From assembly GCF_046098205.1 (NCBI RefSeq), contig NZ_JBJURJ010000014.1:62001-126000 (forward strand): 64,000 bases of DNA. The letters are read 5' to 3'. This document shows, piece by piece, positions 42,256-51,732 of this stretch. Under the pieces are notes generated by a model. It saw only the letters and a list, made by a program, of their open reading frames with translations, was not told the DNA's origin and did no database searches. The position numbers and the translations under genes were made by a program. How positions within the stretch are numbered: position 1 is the stretch's first letter; each line of letters opens with the position of its first letter. The stretch comes from Paenibacillus_AR mesotrionivorans (lineage in GTDB: Bacteria > Bacillota > Bacilli > Paenibacillales > NBRC-103111).

Positions 42256-44315
42256 AGATCCTTACCCCCTCCGCTGCTTCCCTCCAGCAGATATCCCTTA
42301 CTTGCCGCCAGTCGGTTCATGTGCCGGATTTGATCAATCGCCCGCAGTTGGGAGGCCGTCCATTCCTTGGACCCAAAGAACACTCTGCCTGCCGGATCAT
42401 CCTTGCTCCGCCCTGACCTCCCAGCCATCTGCACCAATGAGGCCTCGTCAAACAAAGCGGCATCCGCACCCAAAATAAACACATCGGATTTCGGCACCGT
42501 TACCCCCCGCTCCAGAATGGTAGTGGTCACCAGCAGCGAAAATGCCCGGTTCCGGAAGCCCTGCACTGCTTCACGGCGGTGCTCATCCTTGGAGGAGGTG
42601 CCATTTACCGCATAATCGGGAAATGTCTTGCCTAACAGACGTACCAGCTCCTCCACCCATGCAATCCGGGGAACAAACACAAACACCTGTGCACCCCGAC
42701 GCAGTGAGTCAGCCAAAGCCTCCCTCAGCTTCCCGGGAATCTGACCCCGCTTCAACATTTGATCCACCTGTGGTAAAGCCAGACGGCGAGGGACAGGCAG
42801 AGGGTGCCTGTGATACCGCACCGGAACCCGGACGTTGGGGAGGGTCCCTCTGGCAGCATCCTTTTGCATAGCAGCAGGAGGGGTTGCAGACAGCAGCACA
42901 TACCTGCCCGACCGTTTGCAGATCTCCTCTGCCGCGTGGATAAGCATAGGATTATTGTGATAGGGGTACGCATCCAGCTCATCGATAATCACTAAATCAA
43001 AAGCTTGATAAAAGCGCATCAGTTGATGGGTAGTGGCTAACGTCACCTGTCCCTTGCTCCAGCGTTCCTCGCTGCCACCGTATAACGAAACCACGGAACA
43101 CTCCGGGAAAGCCTTTCTTAACCGGGGGGCCAGCTCCAGAACCACATCCTTGCGCGGGGTAGCGATCAGCACCTGACGGTGATGCGCCAGCTCATGCTCA
43201 ATCATGGGAAAAATCATTTCAGTTTTCCCGGCACCTGTCACAGCCCAGATCAGGAACCGGGGTAAGGGGCCCGGCTTTAGGGATTGCTCAGATTGCCCGG
43301 ATAGCGGTGGTTCTTCTACCATAGAAGCCCGGAGAAATTGTACACCCGCTCCAGCAGCCTCTCTTTGGGCAGGGCTCAGTCCCCAGCGCTCCCAATCCGG
43401 CTCCTTTACGGTTAGGCATCTGTTTTGCCACACCGCAGTCAGGTCCTGATTCCCGCTCTGCTCCACAATCGGCTTCCCCCGGATTAATACACTACACTGC
43501 CTGATCCGTCCCATGGTCAGACACTCCTCGCAGTATGCGCAGCGTCCCCCGCATTCCTTACATCCCGACCAGTTTATCCCCTGCCGGTGACCCGGGGTAT
43601 CCTGTTCAGTAGCTGCTGCCACCCCTTTGCGGGCTGCCGAAGGCTCCTCCGCACTGCTGGCAATGCCTAAAAAACGCTGTACAACCTGCGGAATGTACCG
43701 CAGCATTGTAAGCTCCGCCCCCACATCCCGAATGCCCTCCGTACCGCATCTGCGGCATTTTGTATGGCGGACAGCACCTGTCCAGCTTCTGCGTATACTC
43801 CAGACCATACCCGGCGCCAATTCCAGTACACCCAGGCACACGCCGGCCTGCACATACCGCTTCCAGTCCGACTGCCATTCGGCTAAACCGGCATTTTCCA
43901 TCAGCCCTTCAAGCTCTTCCGGCAATAAAGAACGCCCCGCCAGAATGCGGATCAACTGATCCAGCACCCTATCATTAAGCGGAGCGCGACTGCTTGTCGA
44001 TGCTAGTGTATGCAAAGGCCAACGTACCATTTGGATCCGGGCAATATGCTCCCGATTCATTCCTGCCTCCCGGCAGCCAATCACGAATTCCCTCCATATA
44101 TCCGGCGGATGTAAGCTCTTGGCGCCACATTCCCGCTGCAGCCTGGCAGCCAGATGAACAGCTTGTCCCAGGGAAACCTCCGGCCTGAACCGGACAGCTT
44201 CGGTACAGGCACCAAACAAAGCGGGCAGCGTAGCCACATCCGTTTCGAAGTCCAACGTCACTCTCCATTGCCAAAAGCCCCGGTTATTGCGGATCCCATA
44301 CAATTCGGCCTTCAT
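42252..44315 (-). CDS. comFA: DNA helicase-like competence protein ComFA
   Basis: ATP-driven motor for single-stranded DNA import in transformation. 687 residues, longer than the roughly 460 of B. subtilis because of an N-terminal extension of over 200 residues, as in other Paenibacillus. The zinc site C-x2-C-x5-C-x2-C (CKECGGRCAYCEEC) precedes the helicase core: Walker A AVTGAGKTE near residue 362, DELD near 443, LLSATPP, and the arginine-finger segment GRSGRSKDDPAGR near the end. ATG at 44315 with GGAG nine bases upstream is preferred to the frame reaching 44468, which would overlap the next gene. Confidence 0.92.
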   Translation of the reverse strand: MKAELYGIRNNRGFWQWRVTLDFETDVATLPALFGACTEAVRFRPEVSLGQAVHLAARLQRECGAKSLHPPDIWREFVIGCREAGMNREHIARIQMVRWPLHTLASTSSRAPLNDRVLDQLIRILAGRSLLPEELEGLMENAGLAEWQSDWKRYVQAGVCLGVLELAPGMVWSIRRSWTGAVRHTKCRRCGTEGIRDVGAELTMLRYIPQVVQRFLGIASSAEEPSAARKGVAAATEQDTPGHRQGINWSGCKECGGRCAYCEECLTMGRIRQCSVLIRGKPIVEQSGNQDLTAVWQNRCLTVKEPDWERWGLSPAQREAAGAGVQFLRASMVEEPPLSGQSEQSLKPGPLPRFLIWAVTGAGKTEMIFPMIEHELAHHRQVLIATPRKDVVLELAPRLRKAFPECSVVSLYGGSEERWSKGQVTLATTHQLMRFYQAFDLVIIDELDAYPYHNNPMLIHAAEEICKRSGRYVLLSATPPAAMQKDAARGTLPNVRVPVRYHRHPLPVPRRLALPQVDQMLKRGQIPGKLREALADSLRRGAQVFVFVPRIAWVEELVRLLGKTFPDYAVNGTSSKDEHRREAVQGFRNRAFSLLVTTTILERGVTVPKSDVFILGADAALFDEASLVQMAGRSGRSKDDPAGRVFFGSKEWTASQLRAIDQIRHMNRLAASKGYLLEGSSGGGKDL

Positions 44316-44427
44316 CAGAAAACACTCCACCTCTCCATTAATCTTGCAAAAAAAGAGGAGTGCTTCTCCATGGTCAATGCCAACACGGGGGCTTACAACT
44401 GCCTTGCGGGAGCCCTTCTGTAAGCGG

Positions 44428-44829
44428 TTACCCCCACAAAACAGCCAACCCCTCACCGTTTCCCCCATGAGGAATCCGGTGAATCACAATAGGGTCATTA
44501 GGATGATCGGCCAGATACGCTTCCACACTGGAATCCAATATCCGGATCACGCCGGCTTCTTTCCCGGCTGCCAGCCTCCGGACAATGGCCAGGGTATCGT
44601 CCTCTGAGCCTTCATCGGAGACTGCAATATGAATTTTCCTGCCTCTCAGTCTGGAGACAAACAACAGTGAGCGCAGATACCATTCCACCTGAAGCTCATT
44701 ATTGCGCGTAATCAGCAAAAAAGTCGTGCCTGTCACTCCGCCGCGCCGCTGCTTTATTGCATAGGCCGCATGAAGAATGGCTGCAGCCAAACCGTACGCT
44801 CCGAAAATCGCGAATAATCCCCAGATCAC
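44428..44829 (-). CDS. Small membrane-anchored protein with a glycosyltransferase-like fold
   Basis: 133 residues. An N-terminal hydrophobic helix (residues 3-25) is followed by TFLLITRNNELQVEWYLRSL and HIAVSDEGSEDDTLAIVRRL, which look like the first strands of a GT-A domain. There is no DXD catalytic motif and the protein is too short to be an enzyme of that class. It ends GNGEGLAVLWG. It occupies the place of degV between degU and comFA in B. subtilis. The function is unknown. Confidence 0.65.
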   Translation of the reverse strand: MIWGLFAIFGAYGLAAAILHAAYAIKQRRGGVTGTTFLLITRNNELQVEWYLRSLLFVSRLRGRKIHIAVSDEGSEDDTLAIVRRLAAGKEAGVIRILDSSVEAYLADHPNDPIVIHRIPHGGNGEGLAVLWG

Positions 44830-44846
44830 AGGCAGTCCCTCCTTTA

Positions 44847-44868
44847 GGCTTTTCTATGAAGAAAAGCC
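44847..44868 (-). other. Hairpin downstream of degU
   Basis: GGCTTTTC ... GAAAAGCC, an 8-bp perfect stem without a T-tract in the minus direction. It may separate degU from the small downstream gene. Confidence 0.4.
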
Positions 44869-44935
44869 GGCGTCCTCATAAGCCAACACGATTCCCTCTC
44901 AGGAACAGTATATGCTCATGCGGCGCCCAGAGTTC

Positions 44936-45661
44936 CTACAACGTGACCCAACCATTCTTAATCGCGACAATAACAGCTTGGGTTCTGTCATCCACTTCCA
45001 TTTTTTGCAGGATGCTGCTTACATGATTTTTCACTGTTTTTTCACTTATGTAAAGAATCTCACCGATTGCCTTATTGCTTTTACCTTCCGCCATGAGACG
45101 CAGCACTTCCGCTTCCCGGCGGGTCAACGGGCTGTTGGGCGTATGTATGTACTTGACCCCGGCTTCCCGCACACCGGCATCCGCCGCGGCTACACCGGCA
45201 TCATTCAGGTATGTCATTCTGCGGAGCTGGTTGATCAGCTTGCCCGTTACCTTGGGATGGATATAGGAATGCCCGGCCACGACAGAACGGATGGCATTCA
45301 AAAGCGCCTCCGCCTCCATGTCCTTTAAGAGGTATCCCGTAGCCCCCTTGCGCAGGGTTTCGAATACATAGCTTTCATCATCATGGATGGACAGGATGAT
45401 GACCTTGATTTCCGGGAAGAAATCCCGGAGCTTCTCGGTAGCGGCCACGCCATTTTCCACCGGCATATTGATATCCATCAATACGATATCCGGGCGCAGC
45501 ACGTTGCACAGCTCCAGCACTTGGATGCCGTCGCCGCACTCCCCGATCACCTCAAGATCATTTTCCATATTGATGATGCGCTTCACTCCCTCCCGAAACA
45601 ACTGATGGTCGTCTGCCAGGATGAGCTTGATTTTGCGGTTAGAAGTGGTTGCCTTGTCCAT
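44936..45661 (-). CDS. degU: Response regulator DegU
   Basis: Controls exoenzymes, competence and motility. 241 residues. Receiver domain: ADDHQLFREGV, phospho-acceptor aspartate in IVLMDINMPVENG near residue 58, and the lysine of GYLLKDME. C-terminal LuxR/NarL helix-turn-helix: LTRREAEVLRLMAEGKSNKA ... EKTVKNHVSSIL. It is encoded 105 bases after its sensor kinase degS. Between the domains is a longer linker (about residues 145-170) than usual. Confidence 0.97.
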   Translation of the reverse strand: MDKATTSNRKIKLILADDHQLFREGVKRIINMENDLEVIGECGDGIQVLELCNVLRPDIVLMDINMPVENGVAATEKLRDFFPEIKVIILSIHDDESYVFETLRKGATGYLLKDMEAEALLNAIRSVVAGHSYIHPKVTGKLINQLRRMTYLNDAGVAAADAGVREAGVKYIHTPNSPLTRREAEVLRLMAEGKSNKAIGEILYISEKTVKNHVSSILQKMEVDDRTQAVIVAIKNGWVTL

Positions 45662-45766
45662 GCATGTGCCTCCTTATTGAATTCATCTTGCTTGGTATAT
45701 GGAGCATCAGACAGGTCACCGACATCATCATCCCCATATGTTTGTATGAAACGGCCCACAAGGGGC

Positions 45767-46930
45767 CTATTCCAATCTTCCGTCCTCCGGAGAGCCGATG
45801 GGGATCAGCATAGATATCTTCGTTCCTGCCCCCAGCTGGGAATCAATGTCCAGCCGCCCCTCCAATAGCTCCACCCGCTCCTGCATGCCGATCATGCCGA
45901 AGTTGATGCCCTTGCCCAGCTTTGCTTCTACAAAGCCCACGTCAAAGCCGGTGCCATTATCCTGCACGGTGATTTTCACCATCTTGGCCTGGAAGGTCAA
46001 ATCCAGTGTCACATAGGATGCGTTGGCATGCTTGTACACATTGGAGAAGGCCTCCTGCACCAGCCGGTAGATGGCCACCTCCATTCCCGAAGGCAGCCGG
46101 CATTCACGGCCATACAGCTCAAACTTCGTGCGGATTTTGGTCTTATCCTCATAGTCCTGAATAAACTTGCGCAGAGTCGGAACCAGCCCCAGATCATCCA
46201 GAGCCATCGGCCGCAGGTTAAAAATAATTTTGCGGACCTCCTCCAAACCACTGCGCAGCTGGCCCTTCAGGTCACGGAGCTCCTCCTTGACGGAGTCGAT
46301 TTCCTGACGGTTCAGCATCCGTTCTGTGATTTCCGTACGCAGCACCACATTGGCCATGGTTTGCGCCAACCCGTCATGAATTTCCCGGGCAATGCGCTTG
46401 CGTTCATCCTCTTGGGCCAAAATAATCTTCAAGCCCAGAAGCTGGCGGTTTTTGGCGGATTCCAGAATCCGGGTTACCTGATTCAAGTCACCGGTCAGGT
46501 ACTCCAGCACTACATTCATCTGGGAAACCAGAGATTCCGCTCTCTCCACTTGCTTATCGACATTTTTGATCCGTTTTTGCAGCTCATCCCGCTTTTGCTT
46601 CAGATAATTTTCCTTTTCCCTAGCCAGGGTCAGCTGAAGCTGCATGCTGGTGGCAGCTTCATACGAAATCCGGATGTCATTTTCCGTAAACTTCTGAAAA
46701 TCCCGGCTTACCTCCGTAAGCCGGACTCTCGCACGTTTATAAGACAGCTCCAGCTTGTCCACTTGATCGATCGTGCCGGATACATCCGCCAATACGGACT
46801 GAAGCTCTTTATTGAGTGATTCGCGTTCGGCCCGGGCACTCTCACAGATTTCATAGATTTGGTACTTACTGTCTTCCATGACGGTTATGGCATTTTTTAT
46901 AACGCGATCAATGGCATCTACCTGCTGCAA
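45767..46930 (-). CDS. degS: Sensor kinase DegS
   Basis: Cytosolic kinase of the DegSU pair. 387 residues. A coiled-coil sensor region (about residues 1-170), the HisKA_3 phosphorylation site in AREIHDGLAQTMANVVLR near residue 183, and an HATPase_c domain (VTVQDNGTGF-type KITVQDNGTGFDVGF, then KGINFGMIGMQERVELL). No membrane segment, as expected. TTG start with AAGGAGA upstream. It lies directly upstream of degU. Confidence 0.96.
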   Translation of the reverse strand: MQQVDAIDRVIKNAITVMEDSKYQIYEICESARAERESLNKELQSVLADVSGTIDQVDKLELSYKRARVRLTEVSRDFQKFTENDIRISYEAATSMQLQLTLAREKENYLKQKRDELQKRIKNVDKQVERAESLVSQMNVVLEYLTGDLNQVTRILESAKNRQLLGLKIILAQEDERKRIAREIHDGLAQTMANVVLRTEITERMLNRQEIDSVKEELRDLKGQLRSGLEEVRKIIFNLRPMALDDLGLVPTLRKFIQDYEDKTKIRTKFELYGRECRLPSGMEVAIYRLVQEAFSNVYKHANASYVTLDLTFQAKMVKITVQDNGTGFDVGFVEAKLGKGINFGMIGMQERVELLEGRLDIDSQLGAGTKISMLIPIGSPEDGRLE

Positions 46931-47030
46931 GCGGACCGTTCTCCTTCTTTGTAAGCGAATAAAGTTACATCTATTTCTTTATAGTATCATAATTCGCCAC
47001 TTTTTTAGTGATATTGAAGAACTATTTTCA

Positions 47031-49760
47031 TTACTCCAGTACGACTTTCCGGGTATTTTGATCCCAGGTGACCTTCCATCCCAGGTACTCTGTAAGAACG
47101 CGGAGTGGAACCATTGTCCGCTCATTCTTCAATTCAGCGGCTACCTCCGCCGTTTTCCGCGATCCATCCGCCAGGTAATCCTTTTGGCCCAGCTGGAACA
47201 CCATCATATTTTGCCCGCGGATAATGGTCACCTTGTTTTGTGTGCCGTCCCATTCCACCGCACCCCCAAGAGCTTCTGTCACAAAACGCAAGGGCACCAG
47301 TGTATTGCCGTCCACGATATACGGCTCCTGGTCGATGGTTTGGCTCTGCCCGTTCACCTGGACATTGCGCTTATCGATGGTCAGGGTAACCTGATTGCGG
47401 GGAAGCGGAGCCGCTGCGTTCTTGTATTGGAAACGGATCGTATCAAAATCAATGGCTCCAGTCAGATTACGCTCATCCTGGCCGTCCTCTACACTGGCCA
47501 CATAAATCCGAGTCAGAGTAACGGGGTAGGTCATGTGATGGCTGGTCAAATCAGCCGTGATGGTTTTCCAGCCCTTCCAATTGATATTCTTGGCCAAATC
47601 TACCCGGTTAATGTCTCCATCCCCATCAATAAATTCGGCACGGAGCCAGTTGAGGCTTTCATCACCGTTTACCTCTAATTGAATCGCTTGGGGCTCACCC
47701 GGTATGGACGCAGTTTTATTAGCCAACACGGCGTATGCCGCCTTTGTGCCGCTGCCCTTGGTAAAGTCATACTCCAGATGTCCGAAATATCCGTTCTGGT
47801 AAGATTGCTTGGCAGACAGCTTGGCCACACCGGTTACGCCATCCGTGGATTCGAAGGATAAAGGATAAGTCAGCTTCTCAAAATCGGCAAAAATCTTGGT
47901 TTCCCCTACGGAAAGAGCAGTCATGGTTTTGTAGCCGTCATATGTGCCGATCAAAAGGCCGCCTTGCGGATCTTGAAGCTGCTGTACCTTCAGCCCTTCA
48001 TCCGTTACGGTTCCCTGGAAGCCTCTCATCTCCCACGTGAGCAGCGAGGGGGACAGTGTCCGTGTAGCACCGGTTTTCGTAGTGGCCGTCACCTTCAGGC
48101 CTACCGTCTCTCCAGCACGCATTACCGGCGGATTAGCAGTTACCTTCAAGCTGGACAGTTCCTCGCTGCCTACCACCTGGATTTGGCGGCTCTCCTTGGC
48201 TTGATCTGCTTGTACGGTTAAGGTTGCAGTGCCTTTTTTGGCAGCTGTAAAGGTATTATCGGCGCTTTGCACAAGCTCCGGTGTGACGCTCCATTGGGGC
48301 TTGATCTCCCCGGATGCCACCGGGTTGTAGAACTCATCGTATCCCTTCAGGGTATACGTTGCCTTCTCGCCTACCAGCAGGACCTCAGGCCCCTCCACCT
48401 TCAGCCCCTTTACTTGGCCCTTAGGCGCCAGAGAATATACGCCCAGACCGTTGACCACCTTCCGTTGGGAACCGGTCTCCAGGCTGTTTACCACTTGCAA
48501 TCCGTTTTCGCCCAAAGGACGAGCCACCATCTGGGTGGAGCCGCCTCCGTCCAGATTCATGCCCTTCCACACCCCGATCTGGATCATCAGCTGCTGCAGC
48601 TCCGGGATCGTAACCCCTTTGCTCTCTCCGCTCAGGTCCGCTGTCACCAGATACACATACCGTTGATCCTGGGAATACCCTACGGCTGTCCGGGATCTGG
48701 CGGCATAACCGCTCACATCGTTAATGCTGCGTGAGAAATACGAGGGTTTGCCTTCATCTACCAGAATGGTATGACCGCCGATCATCATCTGGAATTGCTT
48801 ATAGTCTACCTGAATATTGCGGTCTGCCGGATACACATTGTATTCCGCATGGATCGGGTCCCCCACCTTCACATGCTCCCGGATAAAATCCGCGGCTTTG
48901 CCGGAGGAACGCAGAATGTATCCGTCTGCGGGAGCAATTTGCTGGATGACGCCATTGGTTGCACTCGTGGCGATTTCCTTCACCACATTATTGACAACCA
49001 GAACCTCCAGCGGTCCTGTTACCCCGTCGTTAGCCCGGCTGATCTGCGCCCAGGCGCTCGTATACATGTAAAGCCCGTCAATCATACTGTGAACGCCGCT
49101 GGGCTCGTACCAATAGGCCGTTTTATTGATGCCGCCAAGGGTGTAGGATGCTCCGTCCTTAGCGATAATTTTCGATTCTGTATCCAAGGTGAACAGCTCC
49201 ACCATGGGTTTGCGGTCCTTGGTAATGCCGAAGGTGTAGAAACCCGGCAAATAAGGCGGTGTCGCTATCAACTGGCCGTTGGTAATCTGCGGACCTACAG
49301 GAACTCCTTCATATTGGGTGTTATAGTAATCTCCGTTTACACCGCCGACTGCTCCCGTTTCAGAGGCCATACCCAGCACCGTTTGCTTTTTGGTAAACTG
49401 GCCGCCGGTGCCTGTCATTACATCCAGCTTTACATACGGATTCTGCAGGTCCACCTGAATGACCTTGGCTTGCACGGAAACAGGCTTGCCGCTCCGTTCG
49501 GTGCTCCATATGTAATTTTTAAGGATAGCGCCTGAGGTGAGAATGTCTTCGCCTTGCAGCTGCAGCTTAGACTCGGCATGCGCCGTGGAAACGTGGGTAT
49601 AAGAGATGACGGGAAGGGCTACCGCCAGTGCTAACGAGGCTTTGCACAACCGGGGAATTCTGCTGCCAATCCAGGCACCGGCCTGGCTTGCTTTTTGATA
49701 AAGGGACATTAACCAGTTAGGCTTTGGGGACGTGCTGGTCCTGTTGTTATTGTATTGCAC
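47031..49760 (-). CDS. Phosphodiester glycosidase-domain protein with copper-amine-oxidase-N repeats
   Basis: 909 residues, secreted. A long signal peptide has its hydrophobic core at about residues 42-56 and ends AHA-E. Residues about 130-450 match the phosphodiester glycosidase (NAGPA-like) family, with the signature MNLDGGGSTQMVA near residue 408. The family cleaves sugar phosphodiesters and in bacteria is linked to wall polymers. Bacterial Ig-like segments follow (TLKGYDEFYNPV, LKVTATTKTGATRTL). The last 120 residues are two copper-amine-oxidase-N-type modules (TLVPLRFVTEALGGAVEWD and TMVPLRVLTEYLGWKVTWD), common in Paenibacillus surface proteins. GTG start with GAGGAG ten bases upstream. 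Confidence 0.85.
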   Translation of the reverse strand: MQYNNNRTSTSPKPNWLMSLYQKASQAGAWIGSRIPRLCKASLALAVALPVISYTHVSTAHAESKLQLQGEDILTSGAILKNYIWSTERSGKPVSVQAKVIQVDLQNPYVKLDVMTGTGGQFTKKQTVLGMASETGAVGGVNGDYYNTQYEGVPVGPQITNGQLIATPPYLPGFYTFGITKDRKPMVELFTLDTESKIIAKDGASYTLGGINKTAYWYEPSGVHSMIDGLYMYTSAWAQISRANDGVTGPLEVLVVNNVVKEIATSATNGVIQQIAPADGYILRSSGKAADFIREHVKVGDPIHAEYNVYPADRNIQVDYKQFQMMIGGHTILVDEGKPSYFSRSINDVSGYAARSRTAVGYSQDQRYVYLVTADLSGESKGVTIPELQQLMIQIGVWKGMNLDGGGSTQMVARPLGENGLQVVNSLETGSQRKVVNGLGVYSLAPKGQVKGLKVEGPEVLLVGEKATYTLKGYDEFYNPVASGEIKPQWSVTPELVQSADNTFTAAKKGTATLTVQADQAKESRQIQVVGSEELSSLKVTANPPVMRAGETVGLKVTATTKTGATRTLSPSLLTWEMRGFQGTVTDEGLKVQQLQDPQGGLLIGTYDGYKTMTALSVGETKIFADFEKLTYPLSFESTDGVTGVAKLSAKQSYQNGYFGHLEYDFTKGSGTKAAYAVLANKTASIPGEPQAIQLEVNGDESLNWLRAEFIDGDGDINRVDLAKNINWKGWKTITADLTSHHMTYPVTLTRIYVASVEDGQDERNLTGAIDFDTIRFQYKNAAAPLPRNQVTLTIDKRNVQVNGQSQTIDQEPYIVDGNTLVPLRFVTEALGGAVEWDGTQNKVTIIRGQNMMVFQLGQKDYLADGSRKTAEVAAELKNERTMVPLRVLTEYLGWKVTWDQNTRKVVLE

Positions 49761-49854
49761 GTGGAAAATACTCCTCTCCGTTTTGTAGCTTTTTTAGTTT
49801 TCTATACCTATAGACCGCTTGACCTCCCGAAAAGTTACGGTTAAAAAAAGAAAA

Positions 49855-49879
49855 AGCCGCGGCGGTTTGCGCCACGGCT
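49855..49879 (-). terminator. Intrinsic terminator of metK
   Basis: Minus strand AGCCGTGGCG ... CGCCGCGGCT (one G-U pair), then TTTTTCTTTTTTT. Confidence 0.9.
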
Positions 49880-49907
49880 CTTATTACGCGATTGCAGAAT
49901 GTCGTAC

Positions 49908-51110
49908 TTATTGGCCCAAAGCCTCTTTACGGAGCAGCTCAGCCTTGTCAGTGCGTTCCCAAGGCAGATCCACATCCGTACGGCCAAAATGCCCGTATGC
50001 CGCTGTCTGGCGGTAAATAGGCTGGCGCAGACCCAGTTCCTTGATAATACCAGCCGGACGCAAATCAAAGTTCTTATAAATCAGCTCAACCAGCTTTTCG
50101 TTGCTAACCTTTCCAGTTCCATAGGTATCTACGCTGACAGAAACAGGGCGGGCAACACCAATTGCATAAGCTAACTGAATTTCAACCTTCTCTGCCAAGC
50201 CGGCTGCAACAATGTTTTTAGCCACGTAACGGGCTGCGTAAGCAGCGGAACGGTCCACCTTGGTGGGATCCTTGCCGGAGAATGCGCCGCCGCCGTGACG
50301 TGCATATCCGCCGTATGTATCCACAATGATCTTCCGGCCGGTCAAGCCGGCATCGCCTTGGGGGCCGCCAATGACAAAACGCCCGGTCGGATTAATAAAG
50401 AACTTCGTCGCTTCATCCAGGAATTGCTCCGGCACAACAGGCTTAATGACATGTTCCTTGATATCCCGTTGGATTTGCTCCAGTGTAATATCCTCTGCAT
50501 GTTGTGTGGATACAACAATAGCATCAACCCGGACAGGCTTGTCGTTTTCGTATTCCACCGTCACTTGGGTTTTGCCGTCCGGACGCAGGTAAGGCAGAGT
50601 TCCATTTTTGCGTACCTCGGACAGCCGTCTGGCCAGTTGATGAGACAGCGAGATCGGAAGCGGCATCAGTTCGGGGGTTTCGTTAACTGCAAAGCCGAAC
50701 ATCAAGCCTTGGTCACCAGCACCTAAGGCTTCAATTTCCTCATCAGTCATAGTGCCTTCTCTGGCTTCCAGCGCCTTGTTTACACCCATGGCGATGTCTG
50801 CAGATTGCTCGTTTAGCGAGGTCAGTACCGCACAGGTTTGGTAATCAAAGCCGAACTTGGCCCTGGTGTAGCCGATTTCCTTAATCGTATTGCGCGCAAT
50901 AGCCGAAATGTCCACATAGTCCGCGCGGCTCGTAATTTCGCCAATAATCAGCACAAGACCGGTAGCGACAGAAACCTCACAGGCTACCCGCGCATTGGGG
51001 TCGGCGGCCAGAAAAGCATCCAGCACCGAATCGGATATTTGGTCACATATTTTGTCCGGATGTCCTTCAGTCACGGACTCCGACGTGAATAAATGTCTTG
51101 AAGTCGTCAT
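49908..51110 (-). CDS. metK: S-adenosylmethionine synthetase
   Basis: Makes SAM from methionine and ATP. 400 residues. The substrate loops GHPDKICDQISDSVLDAFL near residue 18, GAGDQGLMFGFA near residue 115 and the phosphate loop GGAFSGKDPTKVDRSAAY near residue 265 are visible. ATG at 51110 gives MTTSRHLFTSESVTEGHPDK, with GGAGG 11 bases upstream. It is transcribed alone from a consensus promoter through a leader of about 170 bases that ends in a strong terminator, so expression must depend on readthrough. It is probably a single transcription unit ending at 49855-49879. Confidence 0.97.
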   Translation of the reverse strand: MTTSRHLFTSESVTEGHPDKICDQISDSVLDAFLAADPNARVACEVSVATGLVLIIGEITSRADYVDISAIARNTIKEIGYTRAKFGFDYQTCAVLTSLNEQSADIAMGVNKALEAREGTMTDEEIEALGAGDQGLMFGFAVNETPELMPLPISLSHQLARRLSEVRKNGTLPYLRPDGKTQVTVEYENDKPVRVDAIVVSTQHAEDITLEQIQRDIKEHVIKPVVPEQFLDEATKFFINPTGRFVIGGPQGDAGLTGRKIIVDTYGGYARHGGGAFSGKDPTKVDRSAAYAARYVAKNIVAAGLAEKVEIQLAYAIGVARPVSVSVDTYGTGKVSNEKLVELIYKNFDLRPAGIIKELGLRQPIYRQTAAYGHFGRTDVDLPWERTDKAELLRKEALGQ

Positions 51111-51160
51111 TTCAATCTCGACCTCCCTAATAATGATCATATTGAATCAGGCCACATGAT

Positions 51161-51213
51161 AAAAAAATCCCCTAACAAGGCGCTCGTGGTCCGAGTAGCC
51201 GCGCTTAGGGGAT
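51161..51213 (-). terminator. Leader terminator upstream of metK
   Basis: Minus strand ATCCCCTAA ... TTAGGGGAT, with an inner stem GCGC/GCGC, followed by TTTTTTT. It is about 50 bases before the metK start and after the metK promoter. Confidence 0.9.
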
Positions 51214-51330
51214 CAGCTCATCTCTACCGCTCCCTGCTTTGATCCGCGCACTCATACGAAGACGACTTGCGGGCGCAAAGCATGGGTTATGCCGCTCCCA
51301 AAAGGAGGTGTGGCTGTGGATAACCTTCAT
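51161..51330 (-). ncRNA. Structured metK leader RNA, riboswitch-like, class unknown
   Basis: Between promoter and terminator the minus strand can form hairpin 1 (GGTTAT ... ATAACC enclosing CTCC/GGGAG) and hairpin 2 (TGCTTTG ... CAAAGCA enclosing CCGC/GCGG). A purine-rich stretch GGGAGCGGTAGAGATGAG comes next, and then the terminator. The SAM-I (S-box) core is not seen, nor is a T-box sequence. It may be a metK-linked attenuator of another class or an independent small RNA. Confidence 0.55.
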
Positions 51331-51336
51331 TTTCTA

Positions 51337-51365
51337 AATATACTGGATTCAATAATGACTGTCAA
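51337..51365 (-). promoter_or_regulatory. Sigma-A promoter of the metK leader
   Basis: Minus strand TTGACA (51360-51365), 17 bases, TATATT (51337-51342). Confidence 0.85.
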
Positions 51366-51447
51366 TTCAAGCATTTGGATTATATATCAAATATCGTATA
51401 GGAGCCTGTCCAATTGGGCAGATTATACAGTAGCCGCTTTTTAGCTA

Positions 51448-51732
51448 TTACTCCAAGGAAAATAAGGTTTCTTCAGCTTTTTGAATCAGCCGTTTGGTAA
51501 TGTTTCCTCCAACGTAGCCTGTATCCCGGGATGCAATATGGCCCCAGTAGTCTTCTTTGATGGAACCGGCGGGAACAGCACCCAATTCAGTTGCAAATTC
51601 CGTATCGGCTCCAAAAGACTGGAGCGCCTGTTTACCAACAGGCAAACCCAACTCGGCTGCAATTTCATATTTCATCATATCCAGAGCGGCTTTGCACTCC
51701 GGAACCACCTTCTGATTGCTGCTTTTCGCCAT
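51448..51732 (-). CDS. Alpha/beta-type small acid-soluble spore protein
   Basis: DNA-coating protein of the forespore that protects spore DNA and is degraded at germination. 94 residues, slightly long for the family. The conserved part is MMKYEIAAELGLP and HIASRDTGYVGGNITKRLIQ, with an E/I-type GPR protease site in the first block (KYEIAAELG). ATG at 51732 with AAAGGAG ten bases upstream. A CATACTA box about 40 bases upstream resembles a sigma-G -10 element, but no good -35 was found. It is monocistronic. Confidence 0.92.
   Translation of the reverse strand: MAKSSNQKVVPECKAALDMMKYEIAAELGLPVGKQALQSFGADTEFATELGAVPAGSIKEDYWGHIASRDTGYVGGNITKRLIQKAEETLFSLE

Noticed and set aside
44316..44468. N-terminal extension of ComFA to 44468
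   Set aside because: It would overlap the 133-residue gene and lacks a ribosome site; GGAG before the ATG at 44315 and the relatives' start support the shorter form.
51161..51330. SAM-I (S-box) riboswitch before metK
   Set aside because: The conserved S-box core blocks are not found on the minus strand; only the general layout of leader plus terminator fits.
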